41,774 nucleotides of DNA. Origin: JAGWAC01 sp038046265 (GTDB lineage: Archaea > Nanobdellota > Nanobdellia > SCGC-AAA011-G17 > JACPIM01). Position numbers and translations under genes: made by a program. The notes below the pieces were generated by a model. That model was not told the origin of the DNA and ran no database searches. It saw nothing but the letters and a program-made list of their open reading frames with translations. Below, piece after piece: positions 36,515-41,774 of the stretch (position 1 is the first letter of the stretch; the number at the start of each line of letters is the position of its first letter). The DNA lies in contig JBBSWN010000032.1 of NCBI GenBank assembly GCA_038046265.1, positions 1 to 41,774 of the forward strand. The letters run 5' to 3'.

Positions 36515-36759
36515 TCTTCTCCAGCAACTAATCTGTAAAATTCGCTTGTTCCAGCAGTCTCACTCTTCCTCAATATTTTTATCACGTCTCCTGATTTTGC
36601 ACCAAGAGCTTTTACAGCAGGATCTTTTGATATTATCTTTGGCAGTTGATTTACTGTTATGTTGAATTTTTTTAACAGCTCTAGAACTTCTTCCTGCTTG
36701 AGAATTACGTGTTTTGGTACAAGCATATGCTCAAAAATATTTATAGTTTCTTTTTCCAT
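36511..36759 (-). CDS. rpoH: RNA polymerase subunit H
   Basis: 82 residues. MLVPKHVILKQEEVLELLKKFNITVNQLPKI and DPAVKALGAKSGDVIKILRKSETAG are the archaeal H / eukaryotic Rpb5 C-terminal signature, and the protein ends YRLVAGEE. It forms part of the lower jaw. It is the first protein gene of the polymerase operon and lies only 22 bases after tRNA-Lys on the same strand, with no room for a separate standard promoter in between. Confidence 0.95.
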   Translation of the reverse strand: MEKETINIFEHMLVPKHVILKQEEVLELLKKFNITVNQLPKIISKDPAVKALGAKSGDVIKILRKSETAGTSEFYRLVAGEE

Positions 36760-36781
36760 TTTTTATATTTCTTTGAAATTT

Positions 36782-36935
36782 CGGGCCGGAAGGGATTTGA
36801 ACCCTCGACCCCTTGGTCTCTTTTCAGCCTTTTGCTGAAGCTTTTTTTTCAAAGCTTCCAAGGGTTAAAAGCTTCACCAACATAAGCTTTATTAGCATTA
36901 TATTCAAGTGCTCTGCCAACCTGAGCTACCGGCCC
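36782..36935 (-). tRNA. tRNA-Lys(TTT) with two introns
   Basis: Exons: 36905-36935 (positions 1-30), 36866-36872 (31-37) and 36782-36817 (38-73). Joined, they give acceptor GGGCCGG/CCGGCCC, D-stem GCTC/GAGC, anticodon stem CTTGG/CCAAG, loop CTTTTAA (anticodon TTT), T-stem GAGGG/CCCTT and discriminator G. Intron 2 (36818-36865, 48 nt) is at the canonical 37/38 site with a perfect BHB: CTTT/AAAG central helix, bulges TA-A and AG-A. Intron 1 (36873-36904, 32 nt) is at 30/31 with central helix CACU/GGUG, bulges UG-A and AA-G and an outer helix AGAG/CUUU. CCA is not encoded. Confidence 0.9.
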
Positions 36936-36937
36936 AA

Positions 36938-37044
36938 CGCCCTGACCGGGATTTGAACCCGGGTCCCGGCCTCTCTATAATCTTAATTTTAAACAATTAA
37001 GTTTTCGACAGGGCCGGATGATAAACCAACTACACTACCAGGGC
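36938..37044 (-). tRNA. tRNA-Asp(GTC) with one intron
   Basis: Exons 37006-37044 and 36938-36972 around a 33-nt intron (36973-37005) at 37/38. The acceptor is GCCCTGG/TCAGGGC, the anticodon stem CGGCC/GGCCG and the loop CTGTCGA with anticodon GTC. T-arm CCGGG-TTCAAAT-CCCGG, discriminator G73. BHB central helix CTGT/ATAG (one G-U) with bulges CG-A and AG-A. The intron itself folds as CTTAATT/AATTAAG. It lies 2 bases upstream of tRNA-Lys, so both come from one transcript. Confidence 0.93.
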
Positions 37045-37355
37045 TTTTTTGTGAGTGTAAATAGTTCTTACTAGCAGGTGTGAAATCATCTAATGAAAAA
37101 TTTATTGTTCTCTCTTTTAAAATAATTAATGTTGCGCTTCTCTTCATTATATCCTGCTTCCAGACAGAACATTGATTTTTTATAGTATCTTGTATAATAA
37201 TATAGGTGTTCTGTAGAAAAATCGGAAATCTCTCACTATATAAATTTTGTGTTTTCCTGAAACTAATGAATTTCGCATTTTTAAAGCTCAAAAAACCAGT
37301 TTACTTTTATTATTTCACCATAATATTTATATATTAGTTTTGGAAATTATCTATT
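37045..37355. other. Intergenic promoter region between divergent tRNA-Asp and surface gene
   Basis: About 311 bases without a credible gene. On the right, ATTTATATATTAG at 37324-37336 is a TATA box about 20-30 bases before the ATG at 37356. On the minus strand the best TATA (TTTATATAG, about 37233-37241) is almost 190 bases upstream of tRNA-Asp, so the tRNA-polymerase transcript may carry a long 5' leader, or a weaker nearer promoter is used. A reading frame here would run into tRNA-Asp and is not credible. Confidence 0.4.
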
Positions 37356-38783
37356 ATGGAACTTAAAAGAGTTATATTTCTAATTTTGCTTTCTCTTTTA
37401 TTAGTTTCCCCCGCCTTTGCTCAGAAAATTGACATTTCATCAATTAAAGTTGACTCAAAAGCATTTCCAGGTTCAGATATAATATTTCAATTAAAAGTAA
37501 AAAATCTCCAAATAAGGGAAGACATAATAAAAGTAACTCCAGACCCGTTTTCAATCCAGCCTTTTTCAGATGTAGCATCAGGCATTTCAGTTTCCCCAAG
37601 TCAACTAACAATCCCGGCAAATAGTGAAGGCCTGTATGAAGTAAAAGTAAAATACTCCCAAAATATAAAACCAGAAAAAGCCTACACAGTAAACTTAATT
37701 GTTCAGTCTTTGTTAAACTCTGATGTAAAACAAGTTTACCCATTGACTTCCTTTATTTTAAGTTCAGGTGAAATAATTTCTCTAAAACCAAAAATTCCGG
37801 AAAAAACACTTCCTTCAAGAGAATTCCTTCTTAACATAGTTTTTAAAAACAATCTTAACCAGGATTTTGTTGACCTTGATTTCTTGATAACAAGCTCTCA
37901 TTTTAATGAAGAGCATAAAGTAACCTTGACAAGAAACCAGGAATTAGTAAAAGCATTTCCAATTAATCTTCCATCAGAAACTCCAGCAGGCAACTATGAC
38001 ATATTCTTAAGATTGTATCAGCAAGGCTCATTAAAAGGTGAAGAAAAATTAACATTAAAAGTAGAAGAATCTCAGGATATTCAGGAAAAAATTAACAGAG
38101 ATTCTGGATTCTTGTCAACAAGAACAACAATAACAAAAATAAATAATGGCAACATAAAAATAGACAAAACAGTAAAATACCCATTAGGCTCTTTCCAGAA
38201 AATATTTACAGAAACTTCAATAAGGGCAGATTTTATAAAAGAAAACTCAGAAACTTTCCTTCAATGGTCCTTATCTTTAAACCCGGGCCAGGAGCAGAAC
38301 ATAGTTATAGAAACAAACTATAACAGTTTATTCTTCACTATACTAGGTTTAATAATATTGTTTGGAATTATATTTTATACAAGAACAAGGGCATTAAGAA
38401 TAATAAAAAGAGTTATGCTTGTAAAAGAAGGAAAAGACAAAAAACACTTGAAAGTAGTTCTTACAATCCAAAATTACACAAACAAGGACATTAATGACTT
38501 AAAAATTATTGACTTGCTTCCTAAATTAATAAAACATTACTCAGACTTTGGTACATTAGAGCCTAAACATATTCAGCAAGGTTCTCATAGCCTAAGGTTT
38601 ATCTGGGAAATCCACAAATTACATAGGGGAGAGGAAAGAATTATATCATATAAAATAGAGCCCCAATTAAACTTGTACGGCAACATAAGGCTTCCTTCAG
38701 CCTCATTACAATTAACAAAAGACAATAAATTAATTATAAGAAAATCAAACATAGCTAAATTTGAATTAAAAAAAGAGCTTTGA
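37356..38783 (+). CDS. Secreted surface protein with one membrane anchor and C-terminal domain, 475 aa
   Basis: Signal peptide (VIFLILLSLLLVSPAFAQ), then two or three beta-sandwich domains (VDSKAFPGSDIIFQLKVKN, SGEIISLKPKIPEKTLPSREF), a transmembrane helix (LFFTILGLIILFGIIFY, about residue 328-344), a short basic stretch (TRTRALRIIKR), and a C-terminal beta domain (LKVVLTIQNYTNKDINDLKIIDLLP) reading like a conserved-repeat fold (DUF11-like). Orientation by charge places the C-terminal domain in the cytoplasm, unusual for such folds. It forms an operon with the small membrane gene that follows after 4 bases. Function unknown. Confidence 0.7.
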   Translation: MELKRVIFLILLSLLLVSPAFAQKIDISSIKVDSKAFPGSDIIFQLKVKNLQIREDIIKVTPDPFSIQPFSDVASGISVSPSQLTIPANSEGLYEVKVKYSQNIKPEKAYTVNLIVQSLLNSDVKQVYPLTSFILSSGEIISLKPKIPEKTLPSREFLLNIVFKNNLNQDFVDLDFLITSSHFNEEHKVTLTRNQELVKAFPINLPSETPAGNYDIFLRLYQQGSLKGEEKLTLKVEESQDIQEKINRDSGFLSTRTTITKINNGNIKIDKTVKYPLGSFQKIFTETSIRADFIKENSETFLQWSLSLNPGQEQNIVIETNYNSLFFTILGLIILFGIIFYTRTRALRIIKRVMLVKEGKDKKHLKVVLTIQNYTNKDINDLKIIDLLPKLIKHYSDFGTLEPKHIQQGSHSLRFIWEIHKLHRGEERIISYKIEPQLNLYGNIRLPSASLQLTKDNKLIIRKSNIAKFELKKEL

Positions 38784-38787
38784 TAAA

Positions 38788-39174
38788 ATGGCACCATTAG
38801 AAATAATATCTTTTTTGTTTGCATTATTGATTTTAGTTAAATTAGTCTTTGTTATCTTCTCAAAGCAGACATGGTACAGAAACGTTGCTATGCCAATTTA
38901 CAAAAACCCAAAAGTTTCAAGTCTTGTTATATTAATAATTGCCTTAATAATATTTTACTATTTAATTCAGTCAATTACATTAATTGAATTATTTGCAGCA
39001 ATGGCCTTTACTAACATGATAACAGCTCTCAGCTTCATGTTTTACACAAAGGAATTTTCTGAGCTAGTAAAAAAAGTATACTCTAAAAATTTTAAATTTA
39101 CTATTTTCGGGATTTTATACCTTCTTTTCTGGATTTTGTTGTCCTTGAAAGTTATCTATAAAGTCCTATTTTAG
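38788..39174 (+). CDS. Small polytopic membrane protein, 128 aa
   Basis: Four hydrophobic segments: ISFLFALLILVKLVFVIF, SSLVILIIALIIFYYLI, LIELFAAMAFTNMITALSFMF and FTIFGILYLLFWILLSLKVIY. No enzyme motif. It begins four bases after the 475-residue surface gene, so the two are probably made together and may form a membrane complex. It ends 37 bases before tRNA-Tyr. Confidence 0.7.
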   Translation: MAPLEIISFLFALLILVKLVFVIFSKQTWYRNVAMPIYKNPKVSSLVILIIALIIFYYLIQSITLIELFAAMAFTNMITALSFMFYTKEFSELVKKVYSKNFKFTIFGILYLLFWILLSLKVIYKVLF

Positions 39175-39211
39175 TAAACTTTATAAGATAATTTTTTCTT
39201 ATTTTATATAT

Positions 39212-39363
39212 CCCCGCCTAGCTTAAATCCTTTTTACAAGGAGAGCAACGGTAAAGCTCTCGGCTGTAGATAAATTCGCTGTTAGACTTAAAGTTTAAAA
39301 ACTAAGGATGAATAACAGACAGCTGAACCCGAGCGATTGGTGGTTCGAATCCGCCGGCGGGGA
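39212..39363 (+). tRNA. tRNA-Tyr(GTA) with D-loop and anticodon-loop introns
   Basis: Acceptor CCCCGCC/GGCGGGG with C1-G72 and A73, the archaeal Tyr identity set. Exons proposed: 39212-39226, 39249-39269 and 39328-39363. D-stem GCTT/AAGC, anticodon stem CTCGG/CCGAG, loop CTGTAG-C with anticodon GTA at 39266-39268, T-arm GGTGG-TTCGAAT-CCGCC. The 22-nt D-loop intron (39227-39248) has BHB-like pairing GCTT/GAGC and an inner stem TCCTT/AAGGA. The 58-nt second intron (39270-39327) at 37/38 has an imperfect central helix (CUGU with GCUG, one mismatch), so its exact 3' end is less sure. Confidence 0.85.
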
Positions 39364-39434
39364 CTTATTCTGTTATTTCTTATAAGTAATTACATAACGA
39401 AAAGTATTTAAATATCGTTCATTAAGTTTCAACA

Positions 39435-39863
39435 ATGGAAGAGAAAACAAACGAGAATACCTTTTCTCGTGATGGAATAGCCTATTGTTTTAGATGGACT
39501 ACAAATAAACATATTGAAATGATTGATTTTATTCCGGAATTAGAAAGAAAAGAAGCCAAAGAAATAAGGAGTATTCTTATGAAACCATTTAAAGGGTTTA
39601 GTGTTGAATATAGTTTTGGTGAACAAGGAGAAATTTGTTACTCAGAAATTATAGATTATGACCTAAATTCTAATAGTTTTTCAATAGTCCTTGAAGAAGT
39701 TAATAAAGATTTTGAAACAAAAAGAGTCCACGGAATGAATGCACCAAAAATATTAAGCAGAAAAGAACAAATTTTATCTATTAAGGGTCTTTCAGAAAGA
39801 GAAAAAGGTCTACTTAAATTATTATTTGAAGCTTTAGAAAAATCTTCAGAGATAAAAATTTAG
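39435..39863 (+). CDS. Hypothetical protein, 142 aa
   Basis: Not recognised. A soluble acidic protein with a beta-rich centre (GFSVEYSFGEQGEICYSEIIDYDLN) and a C-terminal helical segment (LSEREKGLLKLLFEALEKS). No signal peptide or membrane helix. TATA-like TATTTAAATATC lies about 25 bases before the ATG. It lies between tRNA-Tyr and the toxin-antitoxin array, so it may belong to the accessory DNA. Confidence 0.55.
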   Translation: MEEKTNENTFSRDGIAYCFRWTTNKHIEMIDFIPELERKEAKEIRSILMKPFKGFSVEYSFGEQGEICYSEIIDYDLNSNSFSIVLEEVNKDFETKRVHGMNAPKILSRKEQILSIKGLSEREKGLLKLLFEALEKSSEIKI

Positions 39864-39943
39864 GTGAGATACTGGAATTTTTTATCAAGGTCGTTATATG
39901 AAGAACCAAACACCTTTATTTTGTTTACTCTACTCTTTGATAC

Positions 39944-39971
39944 ACCAAAATCATTAAAAATCCTAAAATCT
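39944..39971 (+). repeat. 28-bp repeated promoter block, copy 1
   Basis: A 28-base block (starting ACCAAAATCATTAAAAATCC) precedes each antitoxin-like gene: here, 40854-40881, 41441-41468 (three mismatches) and 41643-41670. Copies 1, 2 and 4 are identical. It ends 10 or 11 bases before the ATG. The A-rich core fits a BRE/TATA element driving leaderless transcripts. Conservation of position shows that it moves together with the genes. Confidence 0.7.
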
Positions 39972-39982
39972 ACTAAATAAGT

Positions 39983-40132
39983 ATGCCAGAAACAATTACC
40001 ATTCCAAAGGAAGAGTATAAAGAATTAAAGAAAAAAGCTGAATTAAGCGAAGATTTACTTACTAAGTTAGTTAGGGGTTTAGAAGATATAAGAGCAGGTC
40101 GAATAAAACTTTGGAAAAAAACTACAAATTAA
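39983..40132 (+). CDS. Small antitoxin-like protein, 49 aa (unit 1)
   Basis: It starts MPETITIPKEEYKELKKKAE and continues as a charged helix with LEDIRAGRI. The pattern of a short beta strand (ETITIP) followed by amphipathic helices resembles small RelB/Phd-type antitoxins. Close relatives lie at 40892 and 41681. Its end overlaps the convergent RelE-like toxin gene by 11 bases. The antitoxin would bind the toxin and probably the shared promoter block. Confidence 0.7.
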   Translation: MPETITIPKEEYKELKKKAELSEDLLTKLVRGLEDIRAGRIKLWKKTTN

Positions 40133-40445
40133 GCTTCTTTTTGATTTCTTCTCTATAGAATGGAATTAAAGTTTTTATTGTATCAATTACATTTTGCTGA
40201 TCTTTCTTATCACTAATTGCTACTACAAAAACAACTACATATTCGTCATAAATAAGAAAATAAAATCTATGTCCGCCTTTAACTCTTTTTTCTCTAAAGA
40301 ACTTATACCCTAATGGCTTTCCAACATAAGGGTTTGTTTTTAATTGTTCAATTTCATTATCAATCTGTTCTTTTAGTGATTTGTCAAGTTTCTCAAAATC
40401 TTTGTCAAATTCTTCAGTTGTATACACCTCGTATTTTTTATTCAT
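40122..40445 (-). CDS. RelE/ParE-superfamily toxin, 107 aa (unit 1)
   Basis: The order YEVYTTEEFDKDFEKLDKSLKEQIDNEI (two helices), LKTNPYVGKPLGYKFFREKRVKGGHRFYFLIYDE and VVFVVAISDKKDQQNVID is the RelE/ParE fold, in which basic residues on the central sheet cut ribosome-bound mRNA or bind gyrase. R/K residues at KFFREKRVKGGHR are candidates. It is unusual in lying convergent to its presumed antitoxin rather than downstream in an operon. A TATA box TTTATATAAACC (40464-40475, minus) would give a leaderless transcript. Confidence 0.8.
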   Translation of the reverse strand: MNKKYEVYTTEEFDKDFEKLDKSLKEQIDNEIEQLKTNPYVGKPLGYKFFREKRVKGGHRFYFLIYDEYVVVFVVAISDKKDQQNVIDTIKTLIPFYREEIKKKLNL

Positions 40446-40496
40446 TAACTCTTTGACAGATTTGGTTTATATAAATTTTTGTAGATCAAAAGAATA

Positions 40497-40534
40497 GGGA
40501 GTCGAACACTTTTGTCCTGCTCTGCCGGCGGGGA
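40497..40534 (-). repeat. tRNA-like relic, copy A (38 bp)
   Basis: Read on the minus strand, this starts TCCCCGCC, the same as the tRNA-Tyr 5' acceptor with its preceding T, then GGCAGAGC, like a D-arm 3' half, and ends GTTCGACTCCC, like a T-arm (B-box). The middle is missing, so it cannot be a functional tRNA. A copy differing at three of 38 positions lies at 41378-41415. Both sit just upstream of the TATA box of a minus-strand toxin gene. Confidence 0.55.
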
Positions 40535-40608
40535 GATTTTTATTAGATGGAATAGTAGAATTATTTTTAATTAGTTAAATATATAAATATCTGGTAGTAT
40601 ATATTTTT

Positions 40609-40824
40609 ATGAAAAAAATGCTATTAATATTTTTTATTTTAATATTAGCTATTAATGGTTGTCAAAACAAAGAAATTAAAGAAAATGTTGTTGCTTGTGA
40701 AACTGTACAAGATTGTTATGATTCTGGTTTTTGTAAACAAGAAAAATTACCCGATGGGATAGTTATGGAAGAAGAATGTGATTGTGTAGATAATAGATGC
40801 TATGCGGGGTATACTTCCAATTAA
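40609..40824 (+). CDS. Small secreted cysteine-rich lipoprotein-like protein, 71 aa
   Basis: A signal peptide with a lipobox-like end (MLLIFFILILAINGC) followed by a short mature domain with six more cysteines (VACETVQDC, GFCKQ, ECDCVDNRC). The cysteine after the signal would be the lipidation site; the others could form disulfides. A TATA box (TATATAAATATC) lies 30 bases before the ATG. It sits between two toxin-antitoxin units and may be cargo of the array. Confidence 0.6.
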   Translation: MKKMLLIFFILILAINGCQNKEIKENVVACETVQDCYDSGFCKQEKLPDGIVMEEECDCVDNRCYAGYTSN

Positions 40825-40851
40825 GGGATTTCTATTTTTTAAAAACAAATA

Positions 40852-40908
40852 CAACCAAAATCATTAAAAATCCTAAAATCTATTGATAATTATGCAAGAA
40901 ACAATTAC
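40852..40908 (+). repeat. 57-bp direct repeat with promoter and antitoxin start (copy a)
   Basis: These 57 bases are identical to 41641-41697. They comprise the 28-bp promoter block, the spacer, the ATG and the first codons (MQETIT). The match then ends abruptly within the coding sequence. This is recent duplication of a unit's left end. Confidence 0.85.
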
Positions 40909-41026
40909 TATAACAAGAGAAGAGTACAAAAAACTCAAGAAAAAGGCTGAAATAGCTGATGATGCTTTAGTTCAATTAAAATTAAGTTTAGAAGATTTAA
41001 AGCACGGAAGAGTAAGCAAATTTTAA
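40892..41026 (+). CDS. Small antitoxin-like protein, 44 aa (unit 2)
   Basis: MQETITITREEYKKLKKKAE followed by LEDLKHGRVSKF. Closely similar to the 49-residue protein of unit 1, including the C-terminal LED(L/I)-x-x-GR motif that may contact the toxin. The 57-bp repeat covers its start. It overlaps the convergent toxin gene by four bases. Confidence 0.7.
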   Translation: MQETITITREEYKKLKKKAEIADDALVQLKLSLEDLKHGRVSKF

Positions 41027-41331
41027 TCCTTTATATTCTTTAGATAACTAAGCAATTCTTGCCTATTGTTTACTACAAAATCAATTACGTCTTGTTGTTT
41101 TCTTTTTGAAGCAAATGAAACAAAGAGAATTTTCTTTAACTCTTCATCAATCAAGAAAAATAGCCTTTTATTTAGAAACTTCTTTTCTCTAAACCAGCTA
41201 AATTGAAGAATTTTACCAGTTGGGTTTTCAGCTAATTTCTTTTTTGTTTTATCAATCCAATTTTGTTCACTTTTATCCAAAGAAGCATAGATTTCCTTAA
41301 AAGTGTCTGTTGCATAAGTAGAGTAACTCAT
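41023..41331 (-). CDS. RelE/ParE-superfamily toxin, 102 aa (unit 2)
   Basis: Helices FKEIYASLDKSEQNWIDKTKKKLAENP then the beta core GKILQFSWFREKKFLNKRLFFLIDEELKKILFVSFASKRKQQDVIDF give the RelE-like fold. It is related to the unit 1 toxin (WFREKK versus FFREKR, LFFLIDEE versus FYFLIYDE, KRKQQDVID versus KKDQQNVID) but clearly diverged. It is convergent with its antitoxin. A TATA-like TTTATATAG lies at about 41354-41362 on the minus strand. Confidence 0.8.
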   Translation of the reverse strand: MSYSTYATDTFKEIYASLDKSEQNWIDKTKKKLAENPTGKILQFSWFREKKFLNKRLFFLIDEELKKILFVSFASKRKQQDVIDFVVNNRQELLSYLKNIKD

Positions 41332-41377
41332 TCAATCACTCTTACTTTCTTTTCTATATAAATTTTTGTAAGTAGTC

Positions 41378-41415
41378 GGGAGTCGAACACTTTTGTACAG
41401 CTCTGCTGGCGGGGA
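41378..41415 (-). repeat. tRNA-like relic, copy B (38 bp)
   Basis: The second copy of the 40497-40534 element, with three substitutions. It keeps the acceptor-like CCCCGCC, the GCAGAGC block and the T-arm-like GTTCGACTCCC on the minus strand. It again lies upstream of a toxin promoter, at the right end of unit 2. Confidence 0.55.
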
Positions 41416-41478
41416 TAACTTTCTTTATGCGAAGTCACCGACCAAAATAATTAAAAATCCCCAAATCTTTACAAATTT

Positions 41479-41637
41479 ATGAAACAAGACGTAATTGTAA
41501 TCTCAAGAAAGGAATATGAAGGTATGAAAGAAACTATTGAAATACTACAAGATGAAGAATTAATGGAACAAATCAAAGAAAGTGAAGAAAATTTAAAGAA
41601 TGGTGTAAAAAGTCGAAAACTTAAAATTCGTTTATAA
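41479..41637 (+). CDS. Small antitoxin-like protein without an evident toxin, 52 aa (unit 3)
   Basis: The start MKQDVIVISRKEYEGMKETI fits Phd/YefM-type short antitoxins (strand then helix), followed by an acidic helix (EELMEQIKESEENLKNG) and a basic tail (VKSRKLKIRL). It is preceded by the 28-bp block with three mismatches. No convergent toxin follows: the next unit begins four bases later. It is either an orphan antitoxin or the remains of a unit that lost its toxin. Confidence 0.65.
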   Translation: MKQDVIVISRKEYEGMKETIEILQDEELMEQIKESEENLKNGVKSRKLKIRL

Positions 41638-41640
41638 ACC

Positions 41641-41697
41641 CAACCAAAATCATTAAAAATCCTAAAATCTATTGATAATTATGCAAGAAACAATTAC
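41641..41697 (+). repeat. 57-bp direct repeat with promoter and antitoxin start (copy b)
   Basis: Identical to 40852-40908. It includes the 28-bp promoter block at 41643-41670 and the ATG at 41681. It marks the start of a fourth unit running out of the window. Confidence 0.85.
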
Positions 41698-41774
41698 AAT
41701 TCCAAAAGTAGAATTTGAAAAAATGAAAACTGAATTAGTAGTATTAAGAAAGTCTAAACTATATAAAAGACTAT
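41681..41774 (+). CDS. Antitoxin-like protein, truncated by window edge (unit 4)
   Basis: Begins MQETITIPKVEFEKMKTELV and is open to the last base, giving 31 codons in the window. It shares the family's N-terminus with units 1 and 2. Whether a convergent toxin and a third tRNA-like relic follow cannot be seen. Confidence 0.65.
   Translation, partial: MQETITIPKVEFEKMKTELVVLRKSKLYKRL

Noticed and set aside
36866..36910. Reading the tRNA at 36782-36935 with a single intron and anticodon ATA
   Set aside because: That model needs an A-C mismatch at 31-39 and an A34 anticodon not used in archaea. The two-intron model gives a perfect anticodon stem and a Lys TTT loop.
36989..37291. A 100-codon minus-strand reading frame
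   Set aside because: Its last third runs through tRNA-Asp, including the intron and anticodon region. The composition is unlike neighbouring proteins and no promoter fits.
39864..41774. CRISPR array suspected from regularly spaced short repeats
   Set aside because: The repeats are hundreds of bases apart, contain promoters and gene starts, and enclose coding sequence rather than spacers.

Overview
The window is an AT-rich archaeal chromosome segment. The archaeal signature genes are a split RNA polymerase (rpoH, rpoB'', rpoB', rpoA', rpoA''), L30e, an archaeal NusA-like KH protein, EF-2 with its diphthamide histidine plus diphthine synthase (dphB), archaeal pheS/pheT, and tRNAs with bulge-helix-bulge introns. 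TATA boxes about 25-30 bases upstream of start codons suggest mostly leaderless transcripts. Low GC, many small or shortened proteins, split rpoB and many single-span surface proteins point to a DPANN archaeon, perhaps Woesearchaeota/Pacearchaeota-like. That placement is inference.

Layout. 1-2443 (+): the end of a zinc-ribbon protein, then a sulfur-transfer operon of a ThiS/MoaD-like carrier, ThiI and a TtuA/Ncs6-type tRNA thiolase. 2479-4955 (-): a membrane-anchored surface protein and Maf. 5008-11209: threonyl-tRNA synthetase, dphB and several unrecognised genes. 11198-14349 (-): pheST, followed by a 42-residue zinc-ribbon gene that is easily missed. 14779-20015: a TSP1-like mini surface protein, an anchored alpha/beta hydrolase, EF-2 and a large Thr/Ser/Asn-rich surface protein. 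20163-22207: a J-domain protein, a divergent pair of small probable regulators around a 16-bp palindrome, and an SDR enzyme. 22209-24301 (-): rps7, rps12 and a surface protein. 24639-27107 (+): an 822-residue repeat-bearing secreted protein.

27210-37044 (-) is the transcription block, read as tRNA-Asp, tRNA-Lys, rpoH, rpoB'', rpoB', rpoA', rpoA'' (interrupted by an intein with a homing endonuclease), rpl30e, nusA. In many archaea this order runs straight into rps12, rps7 and EF-2. Here surface-protein and other genes are inserted between the parts. 37356-39174 holds a surface protein and a small membrane protein. 39212-39363 is tRNA-Tyr with two introns.

From tRNA-Tyr to the right edge the DNA looks accessory: a tandem array of toxin-antitoxin units. 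Each begins with the same 28-bp promoter block and a very small antitoxin gene. Two carry a RelE/ParE-like toxin in convergent orientation, and each of those ends in a 38-bp tRNA-like relic.

The observations most worth a second look are: the two-intron tRNA-Lys and tRNA-Tyr; a threonyl-tRNA synthetase joining an archaeal editing domain to a bacterial-type editing domain that has lost its catalytic residues; the toxin-antitoxin cassette array; mutually exclusive hairpins between rpoA' and rpoA''; and the rpoA'' intein with an uncertain first residue.
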